Below, piece by piece: positions 1 through 6,760 of a stretch of 64,000 bases of DNA. The notes under the pieces are model-generated. The model did no database searches, was not told where the DNA came from, and saw only the letters and a list, made by a program, of their open reading frames with translations. Position 1 is the first letter of the stretch. Each line of letters starts with the position of its first letter. Source of the stretch: Bacteroidales bacterium (GTDB taxonomy: Bacteria; Bacteroidota; Bacteroidia; Bacteroidales; F082); assembly GCA_017553625.1 (NCBI GenBank), contig JAFZKP010000047.1, forward strand, positions 186,001-250,000, given 5' to 3'. Both the position numbers and the translations under genes were made by a program.

Positions 1-921
1 ATGTCAGTAATCAAGACCAATGACGGCGGAAACGTTTCACTTTACATCCCGACAGGCTCTGATTTTCAAGATGTCAAGAACATTTTAAACGATTTGGGCG
101 TATTGAAAAACAAAAATGCCTTTATATGGCTTGCCAAAAGGATGAATTATGACGAAAACGTGCATCCCGGAAGATATGTTTTGACCAACGGCATGACTAA
201 CCAGCAGCTAATCAACATGTTACGGATGGGCCACCAGACACCTGTAAAAGTTGTTTTCAACAACATGCGAACCGTCGAACAGCTTGCCGGACGCATCAGT
301 GAGCAAATCGAAGCCGATTCCGCTTCTATTGTCGATGAAATAAGAAACAACGATACGATTGACGCAACATATTTTATACCAAACACTTACGAGTTTTATT
401 GGAACACCGATGCTGATGACTTCGTAAGGAAGATGATTGCAGAATACAAGGTTTTCTGGAACGATTCAAGAAAGAGAAAGGCAAAAGAGAAACGTCTCAC
501 TCCAAAACAGGTCAGCATTTTGGCGTCAATTGTCGACAAGGAGACAACGAAAGTGTCGGAAATGCCAATAATCGCTGGCGTTTATCTCAACAGGCTAAAC
601 AAACGATGGCCGCTCCAAGCCGACCCGACTTTGGTTTACGCGTTAGGTGACTATGGCATCAGAAGGGTTCTGGACGTGCACAAAAAAATCGATTCACCTT
701 ACAACACATACAAATATCCTGGACTTCCGCCTGGTCCGATCTGCATCCCGTCAATAGCGGCTATTGACGCAGTCTTAAATGCAGAGAAACACAACTATTT
801 CTATTTCTGCGCCAAGGACGACCTCTCGGGATACCATGTGTTTGCTAAGAATATAACGGAGCATAACAAAAACGCCGACAGATACAGAAGAGCATTAAAC
901 AAAAACAAAATATACAAATGA
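1..921 (+). CDS. mltG: Endolytic murein transglycosylase MltG (5' end outside window)
   Basis: MltG (YceG family) cuts nascent peptidoglycan glycan strands at the inner membrane and so sets their length. The 306 visible residues cover the LysM-like N-terminal part and the catalytic domain. The motif ASIVDKET near residue 178 holds the expected catalytic Glu, and the family pattern PLQADPTLVYALGD follows. The N-terminal membrane anchor usual for this family is missing; the frame is open to base 1, so the gene is cut by the window edge and the ATG at base 1 is probably internal. The stop overlaps the next start as ATGA (918-921), which suggests translational coupling to the phosphohexomutase gene. 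The family call is firm; the true start cannot be seen. Confidence 0.93.
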   Translation: MSVIKTNDGGNVSLYIPTGSDFQDVKNILNDLGVLKNKNAFIWLAKRMNYDENVHPGRYVLTNGMTNQQLINMLRMGHQTPVKVVFNNMRTVEQLAGRISEQIEADSASIVDEIRNNDTIDATYFIPNTYEFYWNTDADDFVRKMIAEYKVFWNDSRKRKAKEKRLTPKQVSILASIVDKETTKVSEMPIIAGVYLNRLNKRWPLQADPTLVYALGDYGIRRVLDVHKKIDSPYNTYKYPGLPPGPICIPSIAAIDAVLNAEKHNYFYFCAKDDLSGYHVFAKNITEHNKNADRYRRALNKNKIYK

Positions 922-2270
922 AAGCATTCAAAGCATACGACATCAGAGGAGTTTGGGGCAGCGACCTAAACGAAGAAATAGCATACAGGATCGGATATTT
1001 CCTTCCTGACGTGCTTCCCGCCAAGACATTTTTAGTCGGAAGAGACATGCGTTTGTCGTCAGACAGCGCTTTCGAGCAGCTGACAAAAGGTTTGAACGAC
1101 AGAGGCGTCAATGTGGACAGCGTCGGGCTCTCCACCACCCCGCTCATCTATTGGACGACAGCGAAATACGGCTACGAAGCCTCTGTGATGATTACCGCCT
1201 CACACAACCCGTCAAACCACAACGGATTCAAAATCAGTGCGAAAGACGCGAAACCTGTCGGTTACGACACTGGGCTCAACAAACTCGAGAGACTCGTTGA
1301 GTCAGACACAAAAACTGTGGTTTCAACACAGAGAGGAGTCACAAAAGAAATCGATGTTTATGCCCAATACATTGATTTCCAAAAGCAGTTCCTCGGCGAC
1401 ATAAGCAAATTGAATGTCGCCGTCGACTGCAGCAACGGAGCGTCGAACATTTTCATCAAGAAACTTCTTGGCGACACACCTTATTATATTAATGACACTC
1501 TCGACGGACGATTCCCTGGGCATGAGCCGAACCCTCTCGAAGCCGAAAACCAAGAGCAAATCAAGGAATTGGTTTTGAAGCATAAATGCGACATCGGTCT
1601 TCTCTTCGACGGTGACGCCGACAGAATCACATTCATTGACGAAAAAGGCCAGTTCATCTCCCCAGATTTGATTATCGCATTCTTAGGCAATTATTTCCTT
1701 GGCGAGAAAAAACAGAAAGGCATTGTACTTCAAGACATCAGGTCATCACGAGCCATTCAGGAATATCTCGGCAGGCTTTACGGCGCAAAGGTCGAGACAT
1801 GGCGTGTCGGACGCGCCTACGCTGCCTTGAAGCTCCGTGAGTTAGACGGCTGCTTCGGTGGTGAGCTCGCCGGACATTACTACTTCCGTGACTTCTATTA
1901 TTCCGATTCCGGAATCATGGCGGCGCTTCTCGTGTTGAGGCTTTTAGCACAATTCAAGGGCGAAGGGAAGTGCATGTCGCAGATTATCAGAGAGATATCA
2001 GGTTATCACAACTCCGGCGAAATCAATTTCACTATCGAGAAAAAGAAAGAGGCGATGGATGCCGTACGCGACCATTTCATGGCTTTGGAAAAGCCTGAGC
2101 GTTTCCTCGATTTCGACGGCTATCGCCTGGATTATCAAGACTGGTGGCTGAATATCAGACCATCGAACACAGAACCGTATCTGAGGTTTTTGTGCGAAGC
2201 GAAAGATGAAAATAAACTGAAAGAAATAATTGAAGCGGTAACAAAAATAGTTAATCAGTTTGTCAGTTAA
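918..2270 (+). CDS. manB: Phosphomannomutase/phosphoglucomutase
   Basis: An alpha-D-phosphohexomutase that moves phosphate between C6 and C1 of hexoses, supplying sugar-1-phosphates for polysaccharide and nucleotide-sugar synthesis in the cytoplasm. All four family loops are visible in the 450 residues: the phosphoserine loop TASHNPSNHNG (Ser near 95), the metal loop DGDADR (231-236), the sugar loop GGELAGHYYF, and the phosphate loop RPSNTEPYLR near the C-terminus. The gene follows mltG with a 4-base overlap. Oddly, the last codons (residues VNQFVS) and the stop lie inside an 8-base repeat array that starts at 2256, so the native 3' end has probably been replaced or extended. Choosing mannose or glucose as substrate is not possible from sequence alone. 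Confidence 0.9.
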   Translation: MKAFKAYDIRGVWGSDLNEEIAYRIGYFLPDVLPAKTFLVGRDMRLSSDSAFEQLTKGLNDRGVNVDSVGLSTTPLIYWTTAKYGYEASVMITASHNPSNHNGFKISAKDAKPVGYDTGLNKLERLVESDTKTVVSTQRGVTKEIDVYAQYIDFQKQFLGDISKLNVAVDCSNGASNIFIKKLLGDTPYYINDTLDGRFPGHEPNPLEAENQEQIKELVLKHKCDIGLLFDGDADRITFIDEKGQFISPDLIIAFLGNYFLGEKKQKGIVLQDIRSSRAIQEYLGRLYGAKVETWRVGRAYAALKLRELDGCFGGELAGHYYFRDFYYSDSGIMAALLVLRLLAQFKGEGKCMSQIIREISGYHNSGEINFTIEKKKEAMDAVRDHFMALEKPERFLDFDGYRLDYQDWWLNIRPSNTEPYLRFLCEAKDENKLKEIIEAVTKIVNQFVS

Positions 2271-2313
2271 TCAGTTAGTCAGTTAATCAGTTAATCAGTT
2301 AGTCAGTTAACTG
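2256..2313. repeat. Octamer repeat array (CAGTT-type), copy 1
   Basis: CAGTT recurs exactly every 8 bases at 2256, 2264, 2272, 2280, 2288, 2296 and 2304, with AAT, AGT or TGT-type spacers, and ends in a single reverse copy (AACTG, 2309-2313). The array begins inside the last codons of the phosphohexomutase gene. The same octamer occurs at 5125-5191 and 63252-63345. Only a vestige of a reverse arm is present here, so this copy would not form the long hairpin that the other two can form. Confidence 0.9.
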
Positions 2314-2337
2314 AACAAAGACTAACTAAATAACCAT

Positions 2338-3255
2338 ATGAAAAGGTTTCTCCTGGCGATATTATTGATTCTCACCGTGTTAACGGCATCAGCGCAGGAC
2401 ACATTGCGAGATGACGCGAAGGTCAGGCGTAATGTGAAAATCGTTCTCGGCACCGAGGCGACGTTTTATGCCGCTTCAATGACCGGGCTTTATTTCGCAT
2501 GGTACGCCGACTATCCGCAGTCGAGTTTTCATTTTTACAATGACAACGCCGAATGGCTGCAGATGGACAAAGTCGGACACGGAGTCACCTCGTATCTCGT
2601 TGGTTCTTTCGGTTACGAGCTGTTGCGCGACGCCGGTCTCAACGAGAATCGTTCGATATGGCTTGGAGGCACTTTGGGACTCGCATTCCTGACAACCATC
2701 GAGGTTTTCGACGGATTCTCATCCGGCTGGGGATTCTCGTGGGGCGACATGGCCGCCAACACCTTAGGCTCAGCGATGTTCATCGGGCAGCAGTATTTAT
2801 GGCACGAGCAGCGAATCACATTAAAGTATTCGTTCCACACCACAAATTACCCGAATTATCGTCCAGATTTATTGGGAGAAAACTTCTTGCAGCAAACGCT
2901 AAAAGACTACAACGGCCAGACTTATTGGGCCTCGTTTAACATAAAGTCGTTGTTTTACAACCACAAGGAAAGCAAGTTCCCTGCATGGCTAAACTTCGCC
3001 ATCGGGTATGGCACAACAGGTATGATAAGCGGTTTTGACAACCAATCATATACTTTCCACGGCACTCCCACTCCACCATTCCATCAAAGAAAGCGAGAGT
3101 TCTTTTTCTCACTTGATGTCGATTTTACAAGAATTCCGACGAACAATAAATTTTTGAAATACACGTTTAAAGTATTGAATATCTTTAAAATACCATTCCC
3201 CGCTTTAGAATATAATACAGGTGGTGAATGGCTGTGGCATTGGATTTATTTCTAA
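2338..3255 (+). CDS. DUF2279/YfiM-like envelope protein
   Basis: A 305-residue exported protein of unknown function. Residues 1-19 form a signal peptide ending in TASAQ. The part around 75-160 has the DUF2279 pattern: DKVGHGVTSYLVG, then a Gly-rich membrane-like stretch and the acidic/aromatic segment EVFDGFSSGWGFSWGDMAANTLG. The C-terminal half, rich in aromatic residues and ending in an aromatic residue (WIYF), looks like outer-membrane beta strands. It follows the octamer array by 24 bases and has no clear promoter of its own, so it may be read from the mltG-manB transcript. The YfiM-like domain call is reasonable; the role is unknown. Confidence 0.75.
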   Translation: MKRFLLAILLILTVLTASAQDTLRDDAKVRRNVKIVLGTEATFYAASMTGLYFAWYADYPQSSFHFYNDNAEWLQMDKVGHGVTSYLVGSFGYELLRDAGLNENRSIWLGGTLGLAFLTTIEVFDGFSSGWGFSWGDMAANTLGSAMFIGQQYLWHEQRITLKYSFHTTNYPNYRPDLLGENFLQQTLKDYNGQTYWASFNIKSLFYNHKESKFPAWLNFAIGYGTTGMISGFDNQSYTFHGTPTPPFHQRKREFFFSLDVDFTRIPTNNKFLKYTFKVLNIFKIPFPALEYNTGGEWLWHWIYF

Positions 3256-3276
3256 TTGAAAATTAAAATGTTAAAT

Positions 3277-3690
3277 ATGAAAAGACTATTATTTGCTAGT
3301 TTAGCGGCATTTTTCCTGATGGTCAGTTGCGGACCGAATCCCGAGAAATCGAGGATGTTTTTGGACAAAGGTCTTGACTGTCTCTACACCTCCCAGTTTG
3401 ACGAAGCGATAGAGTTGTTTGACAAAGCCATCAAATACGACGAGAACAACCACGAAGCGTATTTCTATCGCGGATGCGCCTACAGCAACAATTTCAACAA
3501 CGACATGGCTGTCAAAGACTGGAACAAAGCCATTGAAATCAAGCAGGACTATGCCGACCCGTACTTCAACATAGGCTTGCTTTACAGAAGAAACAACGAT
3601 TATTCGATGGCTTGCTATTATTTCAAATTAGCTGAAAAATATGGCCGCCAAAACATGGAAGATTACGTGAAGTTCTGCGATTACTATTAA
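3277..3690 (+). CDS. Small TPR lipoprotein
   Basis: A 137-residue protein. The ATG at 3277 gives a clean lipoprotein signal, MKRLLFASLAAFFLMVSC, with the lipobox VSC; the frame also opens from TTG 3256 and ATG 3268, but these only add residues before the signal. The mature part carries about two to three tetratricopeptide repeats (motifs such as FDEAIELFDKAIKYDENN and AVKDWNKAIEIKQDYADP), so it is likely a lipid-anchored envelope scaffold. It lies 21 bases after the DUF2279-like gene. Its stop overlaps the stop of the convergent MORN-like gene by 4 bases. Partner and function are unknown. Confidence 0.8.
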   Translation: MKRLLFASLAAFFLMVSCGPNPEKSRMFLDKGLDCLYTSQFDEAIELFDKAIKYDENNHEAYFYRGCAYSNNFNNDMAVKDWNKAIEIKQDYADPYFNIGLLYRRNNDYSMACYYFKLAEKYGRQNMEDYVKFCDYY

Positions 3691-4220
3691 TCGGATTCTT
3701 CTTCCATGTTGTATTTGTCAATGGAAATCACATTGCCGTCAAGGTCGTATGTTTTCCATTGGCCTTTTTTTATGCCGTTTTGATATTCACCCTCAAACTG
3801 CGGAGTACCAGTTTCGTAATAAGTGCATGAATATCCGTCCAAAACGCCGTTTTTATATGTCTCAACAAGAATCAGCATACCAGTCTGTTCATTGAAATAG
3901 CGCCATTCTCCTGTACGTATCTTATTCTGATACAATCCTTTAGCAATTACTCTTCCATTCGGAGAATAAAACTCCGTTTCAGCATCGGAACCATTGTTTG
4001 AGAAAACTTTTTTGGCTTTCAGCACACCTTTTTCATCATAATACAGAAAATTTCCTTCTGGAAAACCGTTTTTGAAACTGCCTCTCAGCTTTATCTGACC
4101 ATTGTCATGATATTCAATCCAGCTGCCTTGACGGCGCCCCTGTTTGTCTGTTGTGTTTTGGGCAAAAGCGTTTCCAAAAGACAAAGAAATTAAAAATATC
4201 AAAAAGCAAAATCTTCTCAT
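3687..4220 (-). CDS. Exported MORN-like repeat protein (YwqK-type)
   Basis: A 177-residue protein with signal peptide MRRFCFLIFLISLSFGNAFAQ. I place the start at the ATG at 4220; a start at 4238 adds six residues before the signal and lies in the promoter zone. The mature protein is a row of about five repeats of the type G-W-x-Y-x-x-x-G-x-x-x-x-E-G-x-Y-x-x-G (for example GSWIEYHDNGQIKLRGSFKNG), the pattern annotated as MORN or YwqK antitoxin-like. Such repeats form extended beta sheets and often bind surfaces or partners; no toxin partner is visible nearby. It shares a divergent promoter region with recR. Confidence 0.75.
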   Translation of the reverse strand: MRRFCFLIFLISLSFGNAFAQNTTDKQGRRQGSWIEYHDNGQIKLRGSFKNGFPEGNFLYYDEKGVLKAKKVFSNNGSDAETEFYSPNGRVIAKGLYQNKIRTGEWRYFNEQTGMLILVETYKNGVLDGYSCTYYETGTPQFEGEYQNGIKKGQWKTYDLDGNVISIDKYNMEEESD

Positions 4221-4235
4221 GACTAAATTTTTTTG

Positions 4236-4264
4236 CAAAAATATATATAAATAACGTATTTTTG
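4236..4264. promoter_or_regulatory. Divergent promoters for the MORN-like gene and recR
   Basis: Two Bacteroidota -7 boxes of the form TAnnTTTG lie back to back: TATTTTTG on the minus strand (4243-4236) and TATTTTTG on the plus strand (4257-4264). The start codons lie only about 16 bases beyond each box, which predicts 5' leaders of roughly 10 bases. Confidence 0.7.
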
Positions 4265-4279
4265 CAAAAAAAGTTTTTT

Positions 4280-4888
4280 ATGGCTGAATATTCCTCCATT
4301 TTATTGGAAAAAGCTGTTGACGAGTTGGCAAAGCTGCCTGGAATCGGGCGAAAGACAGCGTTAAGGCTGGCGTTGCATCTTCTCGGAGAGGAAAAAGTGA
4401 CCACCGAGACGCTGGCGCAGTCGTTGTTGAACATGCGCGGCAACATTGTTTTATGCAAGCAGTGTTTCAACATCAGCGACGACGAATACTGCTCCATCTG
4501 CTCTAACCCGAAGAGAGACAACGGGTTGCTTTGCGTTGTCGCCGACATGCGCGATGTGATGGCGATTGAGAGAACCGGCTCGTTCAACGGTGTTTACCAC
4601 GTCCTCGGAGGAGTCATCGACCCAATAAACGGCATCTCGCCCAACGATTTGAGAATCAAGGAGTTGGTTGACAGAAGCATAAAAGAGAATTTCAGAGAGA
4701 TAATTTTAGCGTTGCCCGCGACTATCGAAGGCGACACCACCAACTATTACATTTTCAAGATGTTGAAGCATTTTGAAGGGCAGGTTACAGCAATAGCAAA
4801 AGGCATCGCCGTAGGCGATGCCTTAGAATACGCTGATGAGGTTACACTGGGACGTTCGATAATGAACAGAATCCCGTTTAACCGATAA
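4280..4888 (+). CDS. recR: Recombination mediator protein RecR
   Basis: RecR acts with RecO/RecF to load RecA on gapped DNA. The 202 residues show the N-terminal helix-hairpin-helix (LAKLPGIGRKTALRLALHL), the four-cysteine zinc finger (CKQC...CSIC), and the Toprim domain starting at LLCVVADMRDVMAIERTG and ending in DEVTLGRS. The start MAEYSS at 4280 fits the family; the frame upstream runs into the -7 promoter box. The coding sequence contains a perfect 11-base inverted repeat (4800-4824) with a 3-base loop. The 3' end overlaps a convergent small gene by 11 bases. Confidence 0.95.
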   Translation: MAEYSSILLEKAVDELAKLPGIGRKTALRLALHLLGEEKVTTETLAQSLLNMRGNIVLCKQCFNISDDEYCSICSNPKRDNGLLCVVADMRDVMAIERTGSFNGVYHVLGGVIDPINGISPNDLRIKELVDRSIKENFREIILALPATIEGDTTNYYIFKMLKHFEGQVTAIAKGIAVGDALEYADEVTLGRSIMNRIPFNR

Positions 4889-5111
4889 CCTCGTCCTCGA
4901 ACAGATTCAATTGGTTTTCACAGAGATACAATTCCTCAGGCACACCATATTCATAGTGTGAGATAAACCGCTCGATGTTTTTCTTAATCAGTTTGATGGG
5001 CGTGGTCTTTCGCGCCTTGCAATAGTTTTTGAGCGATTTGTACTGCCCTTGCGACAACTTGAATGTTATCGCGTGATACTTATAACTCCTTCTATTATGT
5101 TTACTTTTCAT
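4878..5111 (-). CDS. Small basic hypothetical protein
   Basis: A 77-residue protein that I do not recognise. The N-terminal half is strongly basic (MKSKHNRRSYKYHAITFKLS) and is followed by a predicted helix-turn-helix arrangement (GQYKSLKNYCKARKTTPIKLIKKNIERFI), which resembles ribbon-helix-helix DNA-binding proteins; the C-terminal 25 residues are acidic. It lies downstream of glmM on the same strand, separated only by the octamer hairpin, and I see no promoter of its own. It overlaps the recR 3' end by 11 bases. A DNA-binding role is inference only. Confidence 0.6.
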   Translation of the reverse strand: MKSKHNRRSYKYHAITFKLSQGQYKSLKNYCKARKTTPIKLIKKNIERFISHYEYGVPEELYLCENQLNLFEDEVIG

Positions 5112-5124
5112 ATTATTAGTTATT

Positions 5125-5191
5125 CAGTTGTTCAGTTATTCAGTTGTTCAGTTAAACTGGCTAACTGATTAACTGACTAACTGATTAACTC
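5125..5191. repeat. Octamer repeat hairpin, copy 2
   Basis: CAGTT occurs at 5125, 5133, 5141 and 5149, and then its complement AACTG at 5155, 5163, 5171, 5179 with a last partial unit at 5187, all in steps of 8. The two arms face each other across a single base, so the whole 67 bases can fold as one long imperfect hairpin. It fills the space between glmM and the small basic protein gene, both on the minus strand. Confidence 0.9.
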
Positions 5192-5194
5192 TAT

Positions 5195-6577
5195 TTACAT
5201 CATTTTTTTAGCTTCATCAAGCATCATCTGTGCCAGTCGGTCGGCTTCAGCCTCTGATTTGCCTTCGGAATAGACGCGGATGATTGGCTCAGTATTCGAT
5301 TTGCGGAGATGCACCCAGCCGTCGGCAAAGTCGATTTTCACGCCGTCGATGGTTGTCACCTGCTCGTTCTTGAACTTGTCGGCGAGTTTTGCCAAGATGC
5401 CGTCAACGTCGGTCTGAGGCGTGAGCTGAATCTTGTTCTTCGACATATAATAAAGCGGGAATTTCTTTTTAAGTTCCGACACAGTGCAATGGTTCTCAAC
5501 GAGATATGTCAGGAACAAGCCTACACCGACGAGAGCGTCACGGCCGTAATGGATTTCAGGATAGATGACACCGCCGTTGCCTTCACCGCCAATGACAGCA
5601 TCGACTTCCTTCATCTTAGCGACGACGTTCACCTCTCCCACTGCCGCAGCAGAATAGTGTCCTCCTGCAGCGTTAGTCACGTCACGCAATGCACGTGTTG
5701 ACGAGAGGTTGGAAACGGTGTTGCCTTTTTTATGTTCAAGAATGTACGAAGCGACGGTCACAAGGGTGTATTCTTCGCCATACATCTCACCTTTCTCGTT
5801 GATGAATGCGAGACGGTCGACATCCGGGTCGACGACGATGCCGAGGTCGGCACCACATTCCTTAACCTTTGCGCAGGTGTCTACGAGGTTCACCGCCAAC
5901 GGCTCAGGGTTATGAGCGAATTTTCCAGTCACCTCGCAGTTGAGTTCAATAACGTTTTTCACACCCAACTTCTTGAGCAGCATCGGGATAGCCATTCCGC
6001 CAGTGGAGTTGACACCGTCGACGACGACTTTAAGATTTGCCTTTTCGATAAGCTCTTTCTTCACGAGAGGCAGCTTACAAACCATGTCGGCATGACGTCC
6101 AATCCAGCCTTCAGCTAAAGTGTAGGTGCCGATTTCGTCAATTGGTGAAAACTCGTATTCGTCTTTTGCGGCTTTCTCGAGCAGCCATTTTCCGTCGGCT
6201 GCATCGATGAATTCTCCTTTATTGTCAAGGAGTTTGAGAGCGTTCCATTCTTTCGGGTTGTGCGATGCGGTAAGAATCACGCCACCATCGGCTTTCAACT
6301 CGGTGACAGCGATTTCTGTAGTAGGCGTAGTGCTCAGTCCGATATCGATAACGTCGGCACCCATTGCCTGTAAGTTACCGCAAACCAACTGGTTAACCAT
6401 CGTTCCGGAGAGTCGTCCGTCGCGACCCACCACGATGCGGGGACGTTTGACGCCACCGCGTCTGATCAAACAAATAAACGCTGAAGTCAGCTTGACAATA
6501 TCTATCGGGGTCAACCCGTCGTCCGGTCTGCCGCCAATAGTGCCGCGGAATCCGGAAATTGATTTAATTAATGGCAT
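5195..6577 (-). CDS. glmM: Phosphoglucosamine mutase (GlmM type)
   Basis: Converts glucosamine-6-phosphate to glucosamine-1-phosphate, leading to UDP-GlcNAc for peptidoglycan and LPS. The 460 residues carry the phosphoserine loop TASHNPKEWNALKL (Ser near 105), the metal loop DPDVDRLAF, the sugar loop GGEGNGGVIYPE, and the C-terminal phosphate loop RKSNTEPIIRVY. The GEGNGG loop is the version seen in Bacteroidota and archaeal enzymes rather than GEQSGH of proteobacterial GlmM, so some phosphoglucomutase activity cannot be excluded. A -7 box lies 18 bases upstream of the ATG. It diverges from the large TPR gene across an inverted repeat. Confidence 0.9.
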   Translation of the reverse strand: MPLIKSISGFRGTIGGRPDDGLTPIDIVKLTSAFICLIRRGGVKRPRIVVGRDGRLSGTMVNQLVCGNLQAMGADVIDIGLSTTPTTEIAVTELKADGGVILTASHNPKEWNALKLLDNKGEFIDAADGKWLLEKAAKDEYEFSPIDEIGTYTLAEGWIGRHADMVCKLPLVKKELIEKANLKVVVDGVNSTGGMAIPMLLKKLGVKNVIELNCEVTGKFAHNPEPLAVNLVDTCAKVKECGADLGIVVDPDVDRLAFINEKGEMYGEEYTLVTVASYILEHKKGNTVSNLSSTRALRDVTNAAGGHYSAAAVGEVNVVAKMKEVDAVIGGEGNGGVIYPEIHYGRDALVGVGLFLTYLVENHCTVSELKKKFPLYYMSKNKIQLTPQTDVDGILAKLADKFKNEQVTTIDGVKIDFADGWVHLRKSNTEPIIRVYSEGKSEAEADRLAQMMLDEAKKMM

Positions 6578-6594
6578 AATTCTAAAATTTTCCG

Positions 6595-6602
6595 CAAAAT
6601 TA
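6595..6602 (-). promoter_or_regulatory. glmM promoter -7 box
   Basis: TAATTTTG on the minus strand matches the Bacteroidota -7 core TAnnTTTG and lies 17 bases before the glmM ATG. Confidence 0.65.
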
Positions 6603-6639
6603 TGATATTAATTTTTAATTTGCAAATATTGCAGTTATT

Positions 6640-6713
6640 ATTTTTAATGTCATTTTCGAATTGCTCTCAATACCCTTGTGTCAAGTCGCAATTCTGCAAA
6701 TGACATTAAAAAT
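6640..6713. repeat. 74-base inverted repeat with TGTCATTT ends
   Basis: The left arm is 6640-6664 and the right arm 6688-6713. Sixteen outer bases match perfectly (ATTTTTAATGTCATTT against its complement), then a 2-versus-3 base internal loop, then seven more pairs (GAATTGC/GCAATTC) around a 23-base centre. It sits between the divergent glmM and TPR promoters. The outer TGTCATTT/AAATGACA ends match those of the palindrome at 9399-9465, so the two may be relatives. Confidence 0.8.
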
Positions 6714-6737
6714 ATATGATGTTTTCAAACTTTTTTG

Positions 6738-6745
6738 TATTTTTG
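6738..6745 (+). promoter_or_regulatory. Promoter -7 box of the TPR gene
   Basis: TATTTTTG, 15 bases before the ATG at 6761. The position of this box argues for that start over the upstream ATG at 6716. Confidence 0.65.
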
Positions 6746-6760
6746 CAAAAAAAATTTGAG

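Noticed and set aside
5125-5191. CRISPR-like array of short repeats
   Set aside because: Units are 8 bases with 3-base spacers and inverted halves; a CRISPR array needs repeats of about 25-40 bases and unique spacers, and no cas genes are present.
5732-6118. Long frames on the plus strand opposite glmM
   Set aside because: They are reverse-strand shadows of a strongly conserved gene and contain no domain.
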